Shown here: positions 53,543-62,944 of the stretch, piece after piece
Position numbering within the stretch: the first letter of the stretch is position 1
Layout of the letters: each line of letters begins with the position of its first letter
NCBI RefSeq assembly: GCF_006385555.1
Contig: NZ_CP041036.1
Location: forward strand, 2,852,001 to 2,916,000
Direction of reading: 5' to 3'
Source: Shewanella polaris
GTDB taxonomy: Bacteria; Pseudomonadota; Gammaproteobacteria; Enterobacterales; Shewanellaceae
Length of the DNA stretch: 64,000 nucleotides
Made by a program: the position numbers and the translations under genes
Notes under the pieces: generated by a model
Told to the model about the DNA's origin: nothing
Database searches by the model: none
What the model saw: only the letters and a program-made list of their open reading frames with translations

Positions 53543-54328
53543 TTAATCGAGCATAAACAAGGGACCGAGACTTAACTTAGGTAATTGAAAGTGCTCTGGG
53601 TAAGTCACATCAACCAAATACAAGCCATTCGGTTTAGCTGTGGCTGCTGCTTGTTTGCGATTTTTTACTGCCAAGAGTTGTGTTATCCACTCAATAGGTT
53701 GATTGCCTAAACCAATTTGAAGCAGTGAACCGACAATATTACGTACCATATGATGTAAAAATGCATTAGCTTGGATATCTACCATCACATACATGCCTTG
53801 GCGAGTCACATTGACTTGATGCACGTTTCGAATGGGAGTATTAGCTTGGCAATGCAAAGCTCTAAAAGTGGTAAAGTCATGTTCGCCGACTAAAAGTTGT
53901 GCAGCTTGATGCATCAAGGTTTCATCAATAACGCCGTGATAATGACTAACACCTGCACTTAAAATGCCTGGTCGCAGTTTATGATTATAAATAACGTAGC
54001 GATAGCGTCTTGCTGTAGCACTATATCGAGCATGAAAACTATCATCGACTTCTTTTGCCCACCGTACCGCTACGCTGTCTGGTAAATTAGCATTTACACC
54101 TTGGGTCCAAGCCGTTATTGGACGCTGAACATTGGTGTCAAAATGAACCACCTGCCCTGTACCATGCACCCCCGTATCAGTCCGTCCGGCACATAATACT
54201 TTTATAGGTTCGTTAGCCACAAAACTTAAGGCTTTTTCAATCTGGGCTTGCACTGAATCGACATCGAGTTGGCGCTGCCACCCATAAAAACTACTACCAT
54301 CATATTCAACACCTAACGCGACCCGCAT
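53543..54328 (-). CDS. truA: tRNA pseudouridine(38-40) synthase
   Basis: TruA converts uridines 38-40 of the anticodon arm to pseudouridine. The 261-residue product has the catalytic Asp in [20 protein letters not shown], and the conserved [19 protein letters not shown] and [11 protein letters not shown] blocks. The N-terminal [18 protein letters not shown] is family-typical. It follows fimV, separated by a terminator, and precedes folC directly. Confidence 0.96.
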   Translation of the reverse strand: MRVALGVEYDGSSFYGWQRQLDVDSVQAQIEKALSFVANEPIKVLCAGRTDTGVHGTGQVVHFDTNVQRPITAWTQGVNANLPDSVAVRWAKEVDDSFHARYSATARRYRYVIYNHKLRPGILSAGVSHYHGVIDETLMHQAAQLLVGEHDFTTFRALHCQANTPIRNVHQVNVTRQGMYVMVDIQANAFLHHMVRNIVGSLLQIGLGNQPIEWITQLLAVKNRKQAAATAKPNGLYLVDVTYPEHFQLPKLSLGPLFMLD

Positions 54329-54372
54329 GCCTATATCCCCTCGTAAATAATCGCGCGCAGTTTACCACAAAA

Positions 54373-54398
54373 AAACGGCGCATGTATCTGCGCCGTTT
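54373..54398 (-). terminator. Intrinsic terminator of fimV
   Basis: AAACGGCGCA (54373-54382) pairs with TGCGCCGTTT (54389-54398). On the minus strand a long T run follows (into 54369-54372). It stands between fimV and truA; the stem matches that of the DASS gene terminator at 38841-38863. Confidence 0.85.
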
Positions 54399-54481
54399 GC
54401 TTTTCTATGGTTAACATAAGCTTATATTTTACTTATGTAGCATCAATTGTTCCAATTAATTGACTGAGCTAATAGACCTAG

Positions 54482-57400
54482 TTAACTGAAGCTTTCCAGT
54501 AAACTTTTGGCCTCTAGTTTCTGTCGTTCATTGCCGTCCATTTGCACTTCTTTTAACAATGCTCTGGCACTGTCTTGATCTTCAATTTCAATATAGGCTC
54601 TAGCTAAATCGAGCTTGGCATTAACAGAGTTTTCTTCATCATCGACATCGACCATATCGGGATTGCCCATAAGCGAATTGGCTGATCCCATATCGATATT
54701 AACATCTTTATATTGATCCGTTTTATCGTCATTCTCATCGGCGTCATTTAATAGTTTATCGATATCAATGTAACCATTTTCACGCTCAAAACGCATCAAG
54801 TCATCATCAGTGGTTTTAGATTCAACTGATTGACTTTGCTCATTTTGATCCAATGCAGCCAACGCTTCATCGACGGTTAAATTATCATCACTAAGGATAT
54901 ATTCGTCTTCAGAAGTAAAGTCATCATCATTGTCATCTTTTAATGACTGTGAAAATGCCGCCAGTAAATCATCATCATTCACCTCTGGTTCATCGATTTT
55001 TTGCTCTTCTGTTGCATATTGTGCAGCATTAAGTAAATCCGATTCCCAATCTAATAATTCAGGCTTAGGTTTACTTGATTTGAGGTCATTAAAAAAGCCT
55101 GAATCTTTATTGATTTTTTGTTGTTCTGTAGGCGAAGCAGTATCATCATCCATTTTTGACAGTAAAGCATCAAGGCCATCATCGGCTTCAAATGCCGTAG
55201 TTTCTGGTATTTCCTCTGCATCTTGAACTACTTCAATATCATCTTTTTGAGTTAAATTGTTATCAGTAAGATATTCGTCAAATTCAGCAAATAACTCATC
55301 ATCGTTAATGGGCTCATCACCCCCTAGAACCGTTTCGGGATCGGATGTTGATGGAGCTTGATCATCTTCTTGAAAACTTGCCAATAACGTATTCATATCG
55401 TCATCAAGCGAATCATCATCTGATATTGATTCTTCAGCAAATGGAGCCTCTTCTGGCTCAGCAATGATTGAATCTTGTTGTGGGACAATATCTTGAGCTG
55501 TTACTTCAGGCTCAACCACAGTCTGGTTAAGGTCTGCTAATAATGCATCAATGTCTTCATCACTGGTGTCACTGTCATCGACATCAATAGCATCGGCAGC
55601 ATCTTCATCATTTAATTCCGCAGCAATTTGTGCTTGTACTGAGTCGCGGTCAGAGTCGCTTGTTTCTGGCTCGATCTCTGGCTGGTTGAGATCCGCTAAT
55701 AATGCATCTATGTCTTCGTCGCTGGTGTCACTTTCATCATTAGTATCGGCAACATCTTCATCATTTAATTCTGCAGCAATTTGTGCTTGTACTGAGTCGC
55801 GGTCAGAGTCGCTTGTTTCAGGTTCAACCAGATCCGCTAATAACGCATCTATGTCTTCGTCGCTGGTGTCACTTTCATCATTAGTATCGGCAACATCTTC
55901 ATCATTTAATTCTGCAGCAATTTGTGCTTGTACTGAGTCGCGGTCAGAGTCGTTAGCTTCAGGTTCAACAACAGGCTGGTTGAGATCCGCTAATAACGCA
56001 TCTATGTCTTCGTCGCTAGTATCATTGTCATCAATAGCATCGGCAACATCTTCATCATTTAATTCTTCAGCAATTTGTGCTTGAACTGAGTCGCGGTCAG
56101 AGTCGTTAGTTTCAGGTTCAACAACAGGCTGGTTGAGATCCGCTAATAACGCATCTATGTCTTCGTCGTTAGTATCACTTTCATCAATAGCATCTTCATC
56201 ATTCAATTCAGCTTCAATTTGTGCTGCTATATCATCATCCTCAGTGTTTTGAAGCTCATCACTTGAGTCTATTAATGTTGACTCAATAACAGGCTCATTT
56301 AAGTTAGCCAATAGTGCATCTATATCTTCATCACTTGATTCATTATCTTTTTTGTCGTCATTGACATCATCATCTTGTAGCTCAGCAGCTATTAATGCGG
56401 CTATATCGTCATCATTGTCAACGGAATCACTCGTTACCGGCGTAAGCTCTGTGTCATCAGCATTATCATCGTTGGTCGCGGTCAAGCCCACAAGAACATC
56501 ATCTATGTCTTCATCATATCCTGCTGGCATATCAAACTCGGCTAACAATGAGTCAACATCATCATCCACATTTGAGTTATCAACTTTAACAGCCTCGTCA
56601 GCTGTAGCGGGTTCATCGACAACAGTACCAGCTGATTCTGCCGGCATATCGAATTCGGCAAGCAAAGAGTCAATATCATCTTCTGAGCTTGAGCTATCAG
56701 CTTTAATGGGTTCATCGACAACAGTATCAGTTGAGTCTGCTGGCATATCGAATTCGGCAAGCAATGAGTCAATATCATCTTCTGCGCTTGAGCTATCGGC
56801 TTTAATAGATTCATCGACAACAGTATCAGTTGAGTCTGCTGGCATATCGAATTCGGCAAGCAATGAGTCAATATCATCTTCTGCACTTGAGCTATCAGCT
56901 TTAACGGGTTCATCGACAACAGTATCAGTTGAGTCTGCTGGCATATCGAATTCAGCGAGCAATGAGTCAATATCATCTTCTGCGCTTGAGCTATCGGCTT
57001 TAACGGGTTCATCGACAACAGTATCAGTTGAGTCCGCTGGCATATCGAATTCAGCGAGCAATGAGTCAATATCATCTTCTGCGCTTGAGCTATCGGCTTT
57101 AACGGGTTCATCAACAATAGTGTCAGCTGATTCTGCCGGCATATCGAATTCGGCGAGCAATGAGTCAATATCATCATCTGCAGAGGCATCTATTCCATCA
57201 ACATCATCTTTGCTATCAACATCCAAATCTGCCAATAAACTGTCTAAATCATCTTCTGGTGCAGTAGAGCTTATGGTTGCAGCGGGTTGATCATCTAATC
57301 CATCCAATAAATTGTCTAGATCATCGTCATCCTCTAGAGGTTCAAGTTCTGAATCTTGATCATCCATGGCCTCAGCCCATAAATCATCTAGTGAAGTGCC

Positions 57401-58576
57401 TTCATCATCTTCGATTTCTTTTTCACTAATAAACATCTCTGATGCCATATCCATCTCGGCATCACTACTCATTTGGGCTTCAGGCTGTAAATCAACGCTA
57501 TCTAAATCCAATAAATCATCAATTGACTCTTCATCATCCGAATCTAAATGAACCACAATATCTTCAGCGTCATCATCAACTGTTGAAGTAGTCGATTGTT
57601 GTTCTGGTTGAATTTCTGATTTTATTTCTGCCTGTTGAGTCTTTTTATTGCGGCGGCTGAGTAACCAGAAAATAAAGCCGAATAACATAAGCAGCGGAAT
57701 TGATGCGGCGAGGATTAACAAAATGGTGTTATCCATTAAGCTACGCCAAAAATCAGTGGGTTCTTCTACAAGAGTTTCGACGTTTTCAGCTTGATAAGTA
57801 AGGTTTTCATTTTCTAAGGTTAAACCTTCATATTTCTCACGTAATAGCTGTAAATCTTCTTCAAGTGACGAAATATTCAATGACATTTGTTCAATTTTGT
57901 TTTTCAACACTTGATTATCATTGTTGCTAACCATTAATTCATCTTGTGAGCGCGCCAGCTCATCTGTCAGCATTAACGTTTTTGCATTGGCTTTATCTAA
58001 TTCGCTATTAAGCTCCTTGACCACAACATCATTAGCTTCTTTAATGACTTTGGTTTGTACCTCTACGGCAGGTGTTTTCTGAACTATTTGCAGTGGTTTG
58101 CCTGTAGTCGGTTTCTTTGGTGTGGTAATTTTAGGAAGTTGAGCTGGTTTACTAATCACTGGAGTAGGTGGCGTTGCTCTACTAACTCTGCGGTCATCTT
58201 GCTCTGCACGACGTTTAGCAACATTATTGGGAATAGCAGCCATTACATCTGCCGAGGGAACTAATAATATCATCCCACGTTCTAATGTATTGTAATTATT
58301 ACCACTAAATGCATGTGGATTGGCATCAAATAATGCGGCCATTACTTGATAAACACTGACCTTGTCATTAGGCCTGACTTTTTGTGCAATACTCCAAAAG
58401 GTATCTTTTACTGTAGTTGGACCATATTGGCGTTTTACTTGTTGTTTTAGCTCACCATTTGGGCCAGTAATCTTCAGTGTTTCTGCCTGTGCAGACTCAA
58501 CAAGTTGTACACTTGTTAAACCAACAGTAGTGCAGGCAATCAAACCCAAAATATATGAAGTACGCAAAGTCATCAA
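54482..58576 (-). CDS. fimV: FimV-like polar hub protein with acidic tandem repeats
   Basis: A 1364-residue FimV/HubP homologue. The order is: signal peptide (to about residue 31), a periplasmic LysM-like region (about 45-110), a coiled coil (about 195-265), one transmembrane helix (about 285-308), a very long acidic cytoplasmic region, and the C-terminal TPR-like FimV domain (KLDLARAYIEIEDQDSARAL near 1315). FimV/HubP organises the cell pole, flagella, chemotaxis and type IV pili. The acidic region has two repeat families: six units of 33 residues (DDIDSLLAEFDMPA...) and about six longer units (DEDIDALLADLNQP...). The repeat tract makes long false antisense frames. Confidence 0.92.
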   Translation of the reverse strand: MMTLRTSYILGLIACTTVGLTSVQLVESAQAETLKITGPNGELKQQVKRQYGPTTVKDTFWSIAQKVRPNDKVSVYQVMAALFDANPHAFSGNNYNTLERGMILLVPSADVMAAIPNNVAKRRAEQDDRRVSRATPPTPVISKPAQLPKITTPKKPTTGKPLQIVQKTPAVEVQTKVIKEANDVVVKELNSELDKANAKTLMLTDELARSQDELMVSNNDNQVLKNKIEQMSLNISSLEEDLQLLREKYEGLTLENENLTYQAENVETLVEEPTDFWRSLMDNTILLILAASIPLLMLFGFIFWLLSRRNKKTQQAEIKSEIQPEQQSTTSTVDDDAEDIVVHLDSDDEESIDDLLDLDSVDLQPEAQMSSDAEMDMASEMFISEKEIEDDEGTSLDDLWAEAMDDQDSELEPLEDDDDLDNLLDGLDDQPAATISSTAPEDDLDSLLADLDVDSKDDVDGIDASADDDIDSLLAEFDMPAESADTIVDEPVKADSSSAEDDIDSLLAEFDMPADSTDTVVDEPVKADSSSAEDDIDSLLAEFDMPADSTDTVVDEPVKADSSSAEDDIDSLLAEFDMPADSTDTVVDESIKADSSSAEDDIDSLLAEFDMPADSTDTVVDEPIKADSSSSEDDIDSLLAEFDMPAESAGTVVDEPATADEAVKVDNSNVDDDVDSLLAEFDMPAGYDEDIDDVLVGLTATNDDNADDTELTPVTSDSVDNDDDIAALIAAELQDDDVNDDKKDNESSDEDIDALLANLNEPVIESTLIDSSDELQNTEDDDIAAQIEAELNDEDAIDESDTNDEDIDALLADLNQPVVEPETNDSDRDSVQAQIAEELNDEDVADAIDDNDTSDEDIDALLADLNQPVVEPEANDSDRDSVQAQIAAELNDEDVADTNDESDTSDEDIDALLADLVEPETSDSDRDSVQAQIAAELNDEDVADTNDESDTSDEDIDALLADLNQPEIEPETSDSDRDSVQAQIAAELNDEDAADAIDVDDSDTSDEDIDALLADLNQTVVEPEVTAQDIVPQQDSIIAEPEEAPFAEESISDDDSLDDDMNTLLASFQEDDQAPSTSDPETVLGGDEPINDDELFAEFDEYLTDNNLTQKDDIEVVQDAEEIPETTAFEADDGLDALLSKMDDDTASPTEQQKINKDSGFFNDLKSSKPKPELLDWESDLLNAAQYATEEQKIDEPEVNDDDLLAAFSQSLKDDNDDDFTSEDEYILSDDNLTVDEALAALDQNEQSQSVESKTTDDDLMRFERENGYIDIDKLLNDADENDDKTDQYKDVNIDMGSANSLMGNPDMVDVDDEENSVNAKLDLARAYIEIEDQDSARALLKEVQMDGNERQKLEAKSLLESFS
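55500..56330. repeat. Tandem repeat family B within fimV
   Basis: About six imperfect units encode DEDIDALLADLNQPVVEPE followed by DRDSVQAQIAAELNDEDVAD and a short acidic spacer. Units are about 145-160 bp, and one lacks the NQP segment, which shows in-frame deletion between units. All length differences preserve the frame. Confidence 0.85.
56600..57190. repeat. Tandem repeat family A within fimV (99-bp units)
   Basis: Six units of 99 bp encode EDDIDSLLAEFDMPADSTDT and the following VVDEPVKADSSSA. A seventh, diverged unit is partial. Inner units are almost identical at the DNA level, which indicates recent expansion or gene conversion, and copy number may vary between strains or be miscounted in assembly. 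Confidence 0.88.
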
Positions 58577-58785
58577 TCCTTCCCTTTTAGCGCTATTGAG
58601 TTACCAGCTTGGCAACAGGCTTTAGGCAATTTTTATCGTTAGTATTAAGTCGTTAATTATATCTAATCACATCCATCTTGAGCCCATTTTATAGGCAATG
58701 ACAATATTATTGATGTTAAAAATGATATGTTTACGACTATAAACTAGATTCACCTGACCTGCTACTATTGGGGTCTGTAAAACGA

Positions 58786-58812
58786 AAAAAGCCTGCTCAA
58801 TGCAGGCTTTTT
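58786..58812 (-). terminator. Intrinsic terminator after asd
   Basis: AAAAAGCCTGC (58786-58796) pairs perfectly with GCAGGCTTTTT (58802-58812) around TCAAT, with T runs on both strands. It separates asd from fimV. Confidence 0.88.
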
Positions 58813-58862
58813 AAACTAAATCGCGTTATTGATTAATATCATTACCCATTTAAAAAATGTAA

Positions 58863-59879
58863 TTAATAATAATCTCTAATCAAAATTTCTGCGATTTGAA
58901 CACTGTTTAATGCTGCACCTTTACGGATGTTATCGGCAGTAACCCATAAATTTATACCGTGAGAATGCGAAATATCTTTACGAACACGGCCAACATAGAC
59001 AGGGTCGTTACCCGCTGCATCAGTCACAACTGTTGGATATTCGTCGTCACTTTCAAATAACACCACACCTGGTGCATCACGTAACACAGCTTTAACATCT
59101 TCAGCATCAACAGGTTGACGGGTTTCAATATGTATTGCTTCTGAGTGTCCATAAAACACAGGCACACGCACAGCCGTTGGATTAACAACGATTTCATCAT
59201 CGCCAAATATCTTTTGGGTTTCCCACACCATTTTCATTTCTTCTTTGGTGTAGCCATTTTCCATAAACATATCAATTTGAGGCAACACATTAAATGCAAT
59301 TTGTTTTGGGTAAACTGATGGCTCTGAAGGTAAACCTTGCAATAATTTTGCACATTGGCCCGCTAGCTCTTCAATGGCTTTTTTCCCCGTACCAGATACA
59401 GATTGATACGTAGCCACGTTAATACGTGAAATGCCATAAGCATCATAAATAGGCTTTAACGCAACCAACATTTGGATAGTAGAACAATTAGGGTTAGCAA
59501 TAATATTGCGATTACGGAAATCAGCAATCGCTTCTGGGTTAACTTCAGGTATCACCAAAGGCACGTCTACGTCATATCTAAAATGTGACGTATTATCGAT
59601 AACAACACAACCGGCTTCACCCGCAATTGGAGCCCATTTGGCAGACACGTCACCACCAGCAGAGAAGAAACCAATTTGCGCTTGAGTCCAATCAAATGTT
59701 TCTACGTCAAGAATTTCAACTTGTTTACCATGAAAACTGACCGTTTCGCCAGCACTGCGACTGCTCGCTAATGGAAACAACTTCGCAACCGGGAAATTAC
59801 GCTGCTCGAGGATCTCAATCATAGTTTGACCCACTGCGCCCGATGCACCTAAAACGACTACATTAAATTCCTGAGACAT
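58863..59879 (-). CDS. asd: Aspartate-semialdehyde dehydrogenase
   Basis: Asd reduces aspartyl phosphate to the semialdehyde, the branch point to lysine/diaminopimelate, methionine and threonine. The start at 59879 (MSQEFNVVVLGASGAVGQTM) gives 338 residues; an in-frame upstream start at 59915 is less likely because the conserved NADP loop GASGAVGQ should be near the N-terminus. The catalytic Cys is in ANPNCSTIQMLVAL, with the later ESVSGTGKKA-type motif (YQSVSGTGKKAIEEL) and the acid-base His in RVPVFYGHSEAIHIE. The order pdxB-asd-fimV-truA matches Shewanella and pseudomonads. Confidence 0.95.
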   Translation of the reverse strand: MSQEFNVVVLGASGAVGQTMIEILEQRNFPVAKLFPLASSRSAGETVSFHGKQVEILDVETFDWTQAQIGFFSAGGDVSAKWAPIAGEAGCVVIDNTSHFRYDVDVPLVIPEVNPEAIADFRNRNIIANPNCSTIQMLVALKPIYDAYGISRINVATYQSVSGTGKKAIEELAGQCAKLLQGLPSEPSVYPKQIAFNVLPQIDMFMENGYTKEEMKMVWETQKIFGDDEIVVNPTAVRVPVFYGHSEAIHIETRQPVDAEDVKAVLRDAPGVVLFESDDEYPTVVTDAAGNDPVYVGRVRKDISHSHGINLWVTADNIRKGAALNSVQIAEILIRDYY

Positions 59880-59962
59880 AATTAACGCTCGACTCCGATT
59901 ATCCAGTTTGGACAATCAATTTACCTTAGATTGCTTATGCTTTACTAGGGTTAATATGCTAA

Positions 59963-60000
59963 AAAAGCCTGCTTTGAAGTGATTTTTTCTCAACAGGCTT
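59963..60000 (-). terminator. Likely terminator after pdxB
   Basis: AAGCCTG (59965-59971) pairs with CAGGCTT (59994-60000) with a 22-base loop that has its own TTGA/TCAA pairing. On the minus strand a TTTTTT run follows. Confidence 0.6.
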
Positions 60001-60070
60001 AAAATACTCAATTTTACCCACAATATCGCTGCTTATTCGAATTGACTACTTTCAGAATTAACACCCGTGG

Positions 60071-61210
60071 TTATGAAGTAAACCCCAAAGCCATTAGCAT
60101 CGATTGGTTAATTGCACCAGCTGATAACGATGACGTAACTTGGTTTAACGCTATAGCACTATACTCACGACGGTATGTATGGTTTTTACGCATTAAATCA
60201 AATCCTGCAGCGGTTGCAAAACAACCTCTGAAGCTTAAATCATCATCGCGCAAGTCGTAGACTAAACGTGATAATTTCAGTAATTGTCTTTCGTTTAAAT
60301 CACCTTGACTGGAAATGTGACTAAATTGGAATCTCGGTAACAAGCTCTCCAACGATTTTGCTACTGGTAAATCAAGTAATTCACACCACTTTTGATACAG
60401 CATAAACGTGCCACGGGCTTTGCCTTCTAGGCTATAACCAGCAATGTGCGGTGTCGCAAATTCTGCTAACGCCACTAACGCTGCCATGGGGTTAGGTTCA
60501 CCTTCCCATACATCAAGTACTAACTTTATATCATCACGTTGTTGCTTAACCTTTATTAACGCTTGATTATCAATAACCTCGCCACGACAACAATTTAATA
60601 ACCAGGTATTAGGCTTTAATTGATTGAGTCGCGTTTCATCAAACAAATACCACGTTTTATGCTGCCCCTGTTTCGTAATTGGTACATGTAAACTGATAAT
60701 ATCTGCTTGTTCGATGATAGTGTCGAGTGACACAAACTCACGAGGATCACCTTGCAATGCTTTAATTGGATCACATAACAATACTTTTAGACCGTAAGCT
60801 TGCAAACACTTAGCTGCTGCAGTACCCGTATTACCGGCGCCCACTATGCCCACAACTTTACCGGCTAATGATTCACCAAATCGTTGAGCTAACTCCAACA
60901 TCGCAATAAAGGCATATTCACCTACAGCGGTAGCATTACACCCAGGGGCATTAGTGAAATAAATATTGCGCGTTGCCAGATAATCAACATCAACATGATC
61001 GGTACCAATCGTCGCACTACCGACAAACTTAAGCTTCTCTGCATTCTCAATTAACGCTGCATTCACTTTAGTCACCGAACGCACCAGCAACACATCAGCA
61101 TCATTGACTTGTTCTGGGCTCAAAGTTCGACCATTTACATATTCAATTTGGCCTAAGTCGCCAAATAAGGCTTCAACATAAGGCATATTTTCATCAGCAA
61201 TTATTTTCAT
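60071..61210 (-). CDS. pdxB: Erythronate-4-phosphate dehydrogenase
   Basis: PdxB oxidises erythronate-4-phosphate in the DXP-independent pyridoxal phosphate route. The 379-residue product belongs to the D-2-hydroxyacid dehydrogenase family. It starts [17 protein letters not shown], the typical PdxB N-terminus, so 61210 is preferred over 61243. Motifs include [35 protein letters not shown] (NAD loop), [15 protein letters not shown] and the catalytic His in [10 protein letters not shown]. The C-terminal PdxB-specific dimerisation domain follows. Confidence 0.95.
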   Translation of the reverse strand: MKIIADENMPYVEALFGDLGQIEYVNGRTLSPEQVNDADVLLVRSVTKVNAALIENAEKLKFVGSATIGTDHVDVDYLATRNIYFTNAPGCNATAVGEYAFIAMLELAQRFGESLAGKVVGIVGAGNTGTAAAKCLQAYGLKVLLCDPIKALQGDPREFVSLDTIIEQADIISLHVPITKQGQHKTWYLFDETRLNQLKPNTWLLNCCRGEVIDNQALIKVKQQRDDIKLVLDVWEGEPNPMAALVALAEFATPHIAGYSLEGKARGTFMLYQKWCELLDLPVAKSLESLLPRFQFSHISSQGDLNERQLLKLSRLVYDLRDDDLSFRGCFATAAGFDLMRKNHTYRREYSAIALNQVTSSLSAGAINQSMLMALGFTS

Positions 61211-61513
61211 TTTGAGATCTAGTTCTCTGTAAGTTAACGGCATTACATCACTTTTTCATGGCCATTATCTTATACCAAATGCCCTCACCTCGTCATTGCC
61301 AAGATGTTTATTAAGGATCCAGTTTTTGATTAACTTCTATGCCTATATGCTAGAGTGAACAGCATCTTAGCTCCTAATCTGCACGGTTTTTCAGTAAGTG
61401 CAGCGTTCGCTAACTATCACCTCTTATTTTTTGCTATCTATTTTATAGAATTCAATCGCGAAACATTCTCGACTCTATACAATAAAATCCAAGATTTTTA
61501 CACAAAAGACAAC

Positions 61514-61545
61514 AAAAAAGCCAGCTTGTTTCCAAGGCTGGCTTT
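61514..61545 (-). terminator. Intrinsic terminator after fabB
   Basis: On the minus strand AAAGCCAG and CTTG pair with CAAG and CTGGCTTT around GAAA, with one bulged C, followed by TTTTTTG. It lies 52 bases after the fabB stop. The rest of the 61244-61597 gap has only a 66-codon frame (61355-61555) that runs into this terminator and has no support as a gene. Confidence 0.83.
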
Positions 61546-61597
61546 AATCAATTAGCGGCAACAGCCACTCATACTATTTTATACTGAACATATCTGT

Positions 61598-62812
61598 TTA
61601 AGCTTTATACTTACGCATCACTAATGTTGCGTTAGTGCCACCAAAGCCAAAACTGTTACTCATAACGGTATTCAATTCAGCTTTACGCATTTCGCGAACT
61701 ACTGGCATGCCAGTAGCTTTCTCATCAAGGTTATCGATGTTAATGCTTGGTGCAATAAAGCTATCTTCCATCATGATTAAGCTGTAAATAGCCTCATGAA
61801 CACCTGCGGCGCCTAAAGCATGACCTGTAAGTGATTTAGTAGATGCAATTGGAGGCATATTATCACTGAAGACTTCACGTAATGCTTCAAGTTCACGCAT
61901 GTCACCTACTGGTGTAGAAGTACCATGAGTATTAATGTAATCAACTGGTGTATCAACATCCGCTAATGCCATTTGCATACAACGAACTGCACCTTCGCCT
62001 GATGGCGCAACCATGTCATAGCCATCAGATGATGCACCATAACCAATAATTTCAGCATAAATCTTGGCACCACGAGCAAGTGCGTGCTCTAATTCTTCAA
62101 CAACAACAATCCCGCCGCCGCCAGAGATAACAAAACCATCACGGTCAGCATCATAAGTACGAGACGCTTTTTCAGGAGTATCATTGTACTTAGTTGATAA
62201 TGCACCCATGGCATCAAAGCCCATGGTTAATGTCCAATCAACTTCTTCAGCACCACCAGCAAATACCATATCTTGCTTACCCATTTGGATAAGTTCAACG
62301 GCATGGCCAATACAATGAGCTGAGGTGGCACAAGCTGAACTGATTGAATAGCTCGTCCCTTTAATTTTAAACGGTGTCGCTAAGCAAGCACTTGCAGTAC
62401 TAGACATAATGCGAGGCACAATATAAGGTCCTACGCGCTTAACACCTTTTTCACGAAGTGTATCTGCAGCTTGCACTTGGTTTTTAGATGACGCGCCACC
62501 AGTACCAGCAATCAGTCCGACACGAAAATTAGAATATTGTTCTTCTGTTAAATTAGCATCTGTAATCGCTTCCTGCATAGCAATATAAGCATATGCAGCA
62601 GCATCACCCATAAAGCGAAGTGCTTTACGATCGATATGATCAGCTGGGTTAATTTTAATATCGCCCCAAACTCTACTGCGTAATTGCATTTCTTCAAACT
62701 GCTCTGAGTGAGTAATACCGCTACGACCTGCTTTCAGTGACTCAGTCACTTCTTGCTTGTTATTACCGATACTTGAAACAACACCCATTCCGGTGATCAC
62801 GACTCTTTTCAT
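61598..62812 (-). CDS. fabB: 3-oxoacyl-[acyl-carrier-protein] synthase I
   Basis: FabB elongates acyl-ACP by condensation with malonyl-ACP and is needed for unsaturated fatty acid synthesis. The start [18 protein letters not shown] at 62812 gives 404 residues, close to E. coli FabB; the upstream in-frame ATG at 62857 adds 15 non-conserved residues. The catalytic Cys is in [14 protein letters not shown], the two His residues in [11 protein letters not shown] and [10 protein letters not shown], and the C-terminal [13 protein letters not shown] is intact. It is divergent from mnmC, as in E. coli. Confidence 0.95.
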   Translation of the reverse strand: MKRVVITGMGVVSSIGNNKQEVTESLKAGRSGITHSEQFEEMQLRSRVWGDIKINPADHIDRKALRFMGDAAAYAYIAMQEAITDANLTEEQYSNFRVGLIAGTGGASSKNQVQAADTLREKGVKRVGPYIVPRIMSSTASACLATPFKIKGTSYSISSACATSAHCIGHAVELIQMGKQDMVFAGGAEEVDWTLTMGFDAMGALSTKYNDTPEKASRTYDADRDGFVISGGGGIVVVEELEHALARGAKIYAEIIGYGASSDGYDMVAPSGEGAVRCMQMALADVDTPVDYINTHGTSTPVGDMRELEALREVFSDNMPPIASTKSLTGHALGAAGVHEAIYSLIMMEDSFIAPSINIDNLDEKATGMPVVREMRKAELNTVMSNSFGFGGTNATLVMRKYKA

Positions 62813-62944
62813 TTTTTTGCTATCCATTTGGTACATGTCAGTACTTAATTGCGGCAATCATAGCTTCTTTAAAGCAATTAAGTGGTCAGCTTTCCATAAA
62901 CACAGGTAAAATAATGCCAAGTTATCGGCCCTGAGTAAAACATT

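Noticed and set aside
55500..57190. Regular repeats resembling a CRISPR array
   Set aside because: Repeat units are contiguous, in frame and coding (fimV); there are no unique spacers of constant length and no cas genes.
56352..57290. Ser-rich 312-codon frame on the plus strand opposite fimV (also 55551-56084)
   Set aside because: It is an antisense reading of the fimV tandem repeats: the Asp/Glu-rich repeat lacks stops in the reverse frame. No ribosome-binding site, and composition mirrors the repeat.
61355..61555. 66-codon frame on the plus strand
   Set aside because: It has no ribosome-binding site, runs into the fabB terminator, and shows no protein-like conservation pattern.
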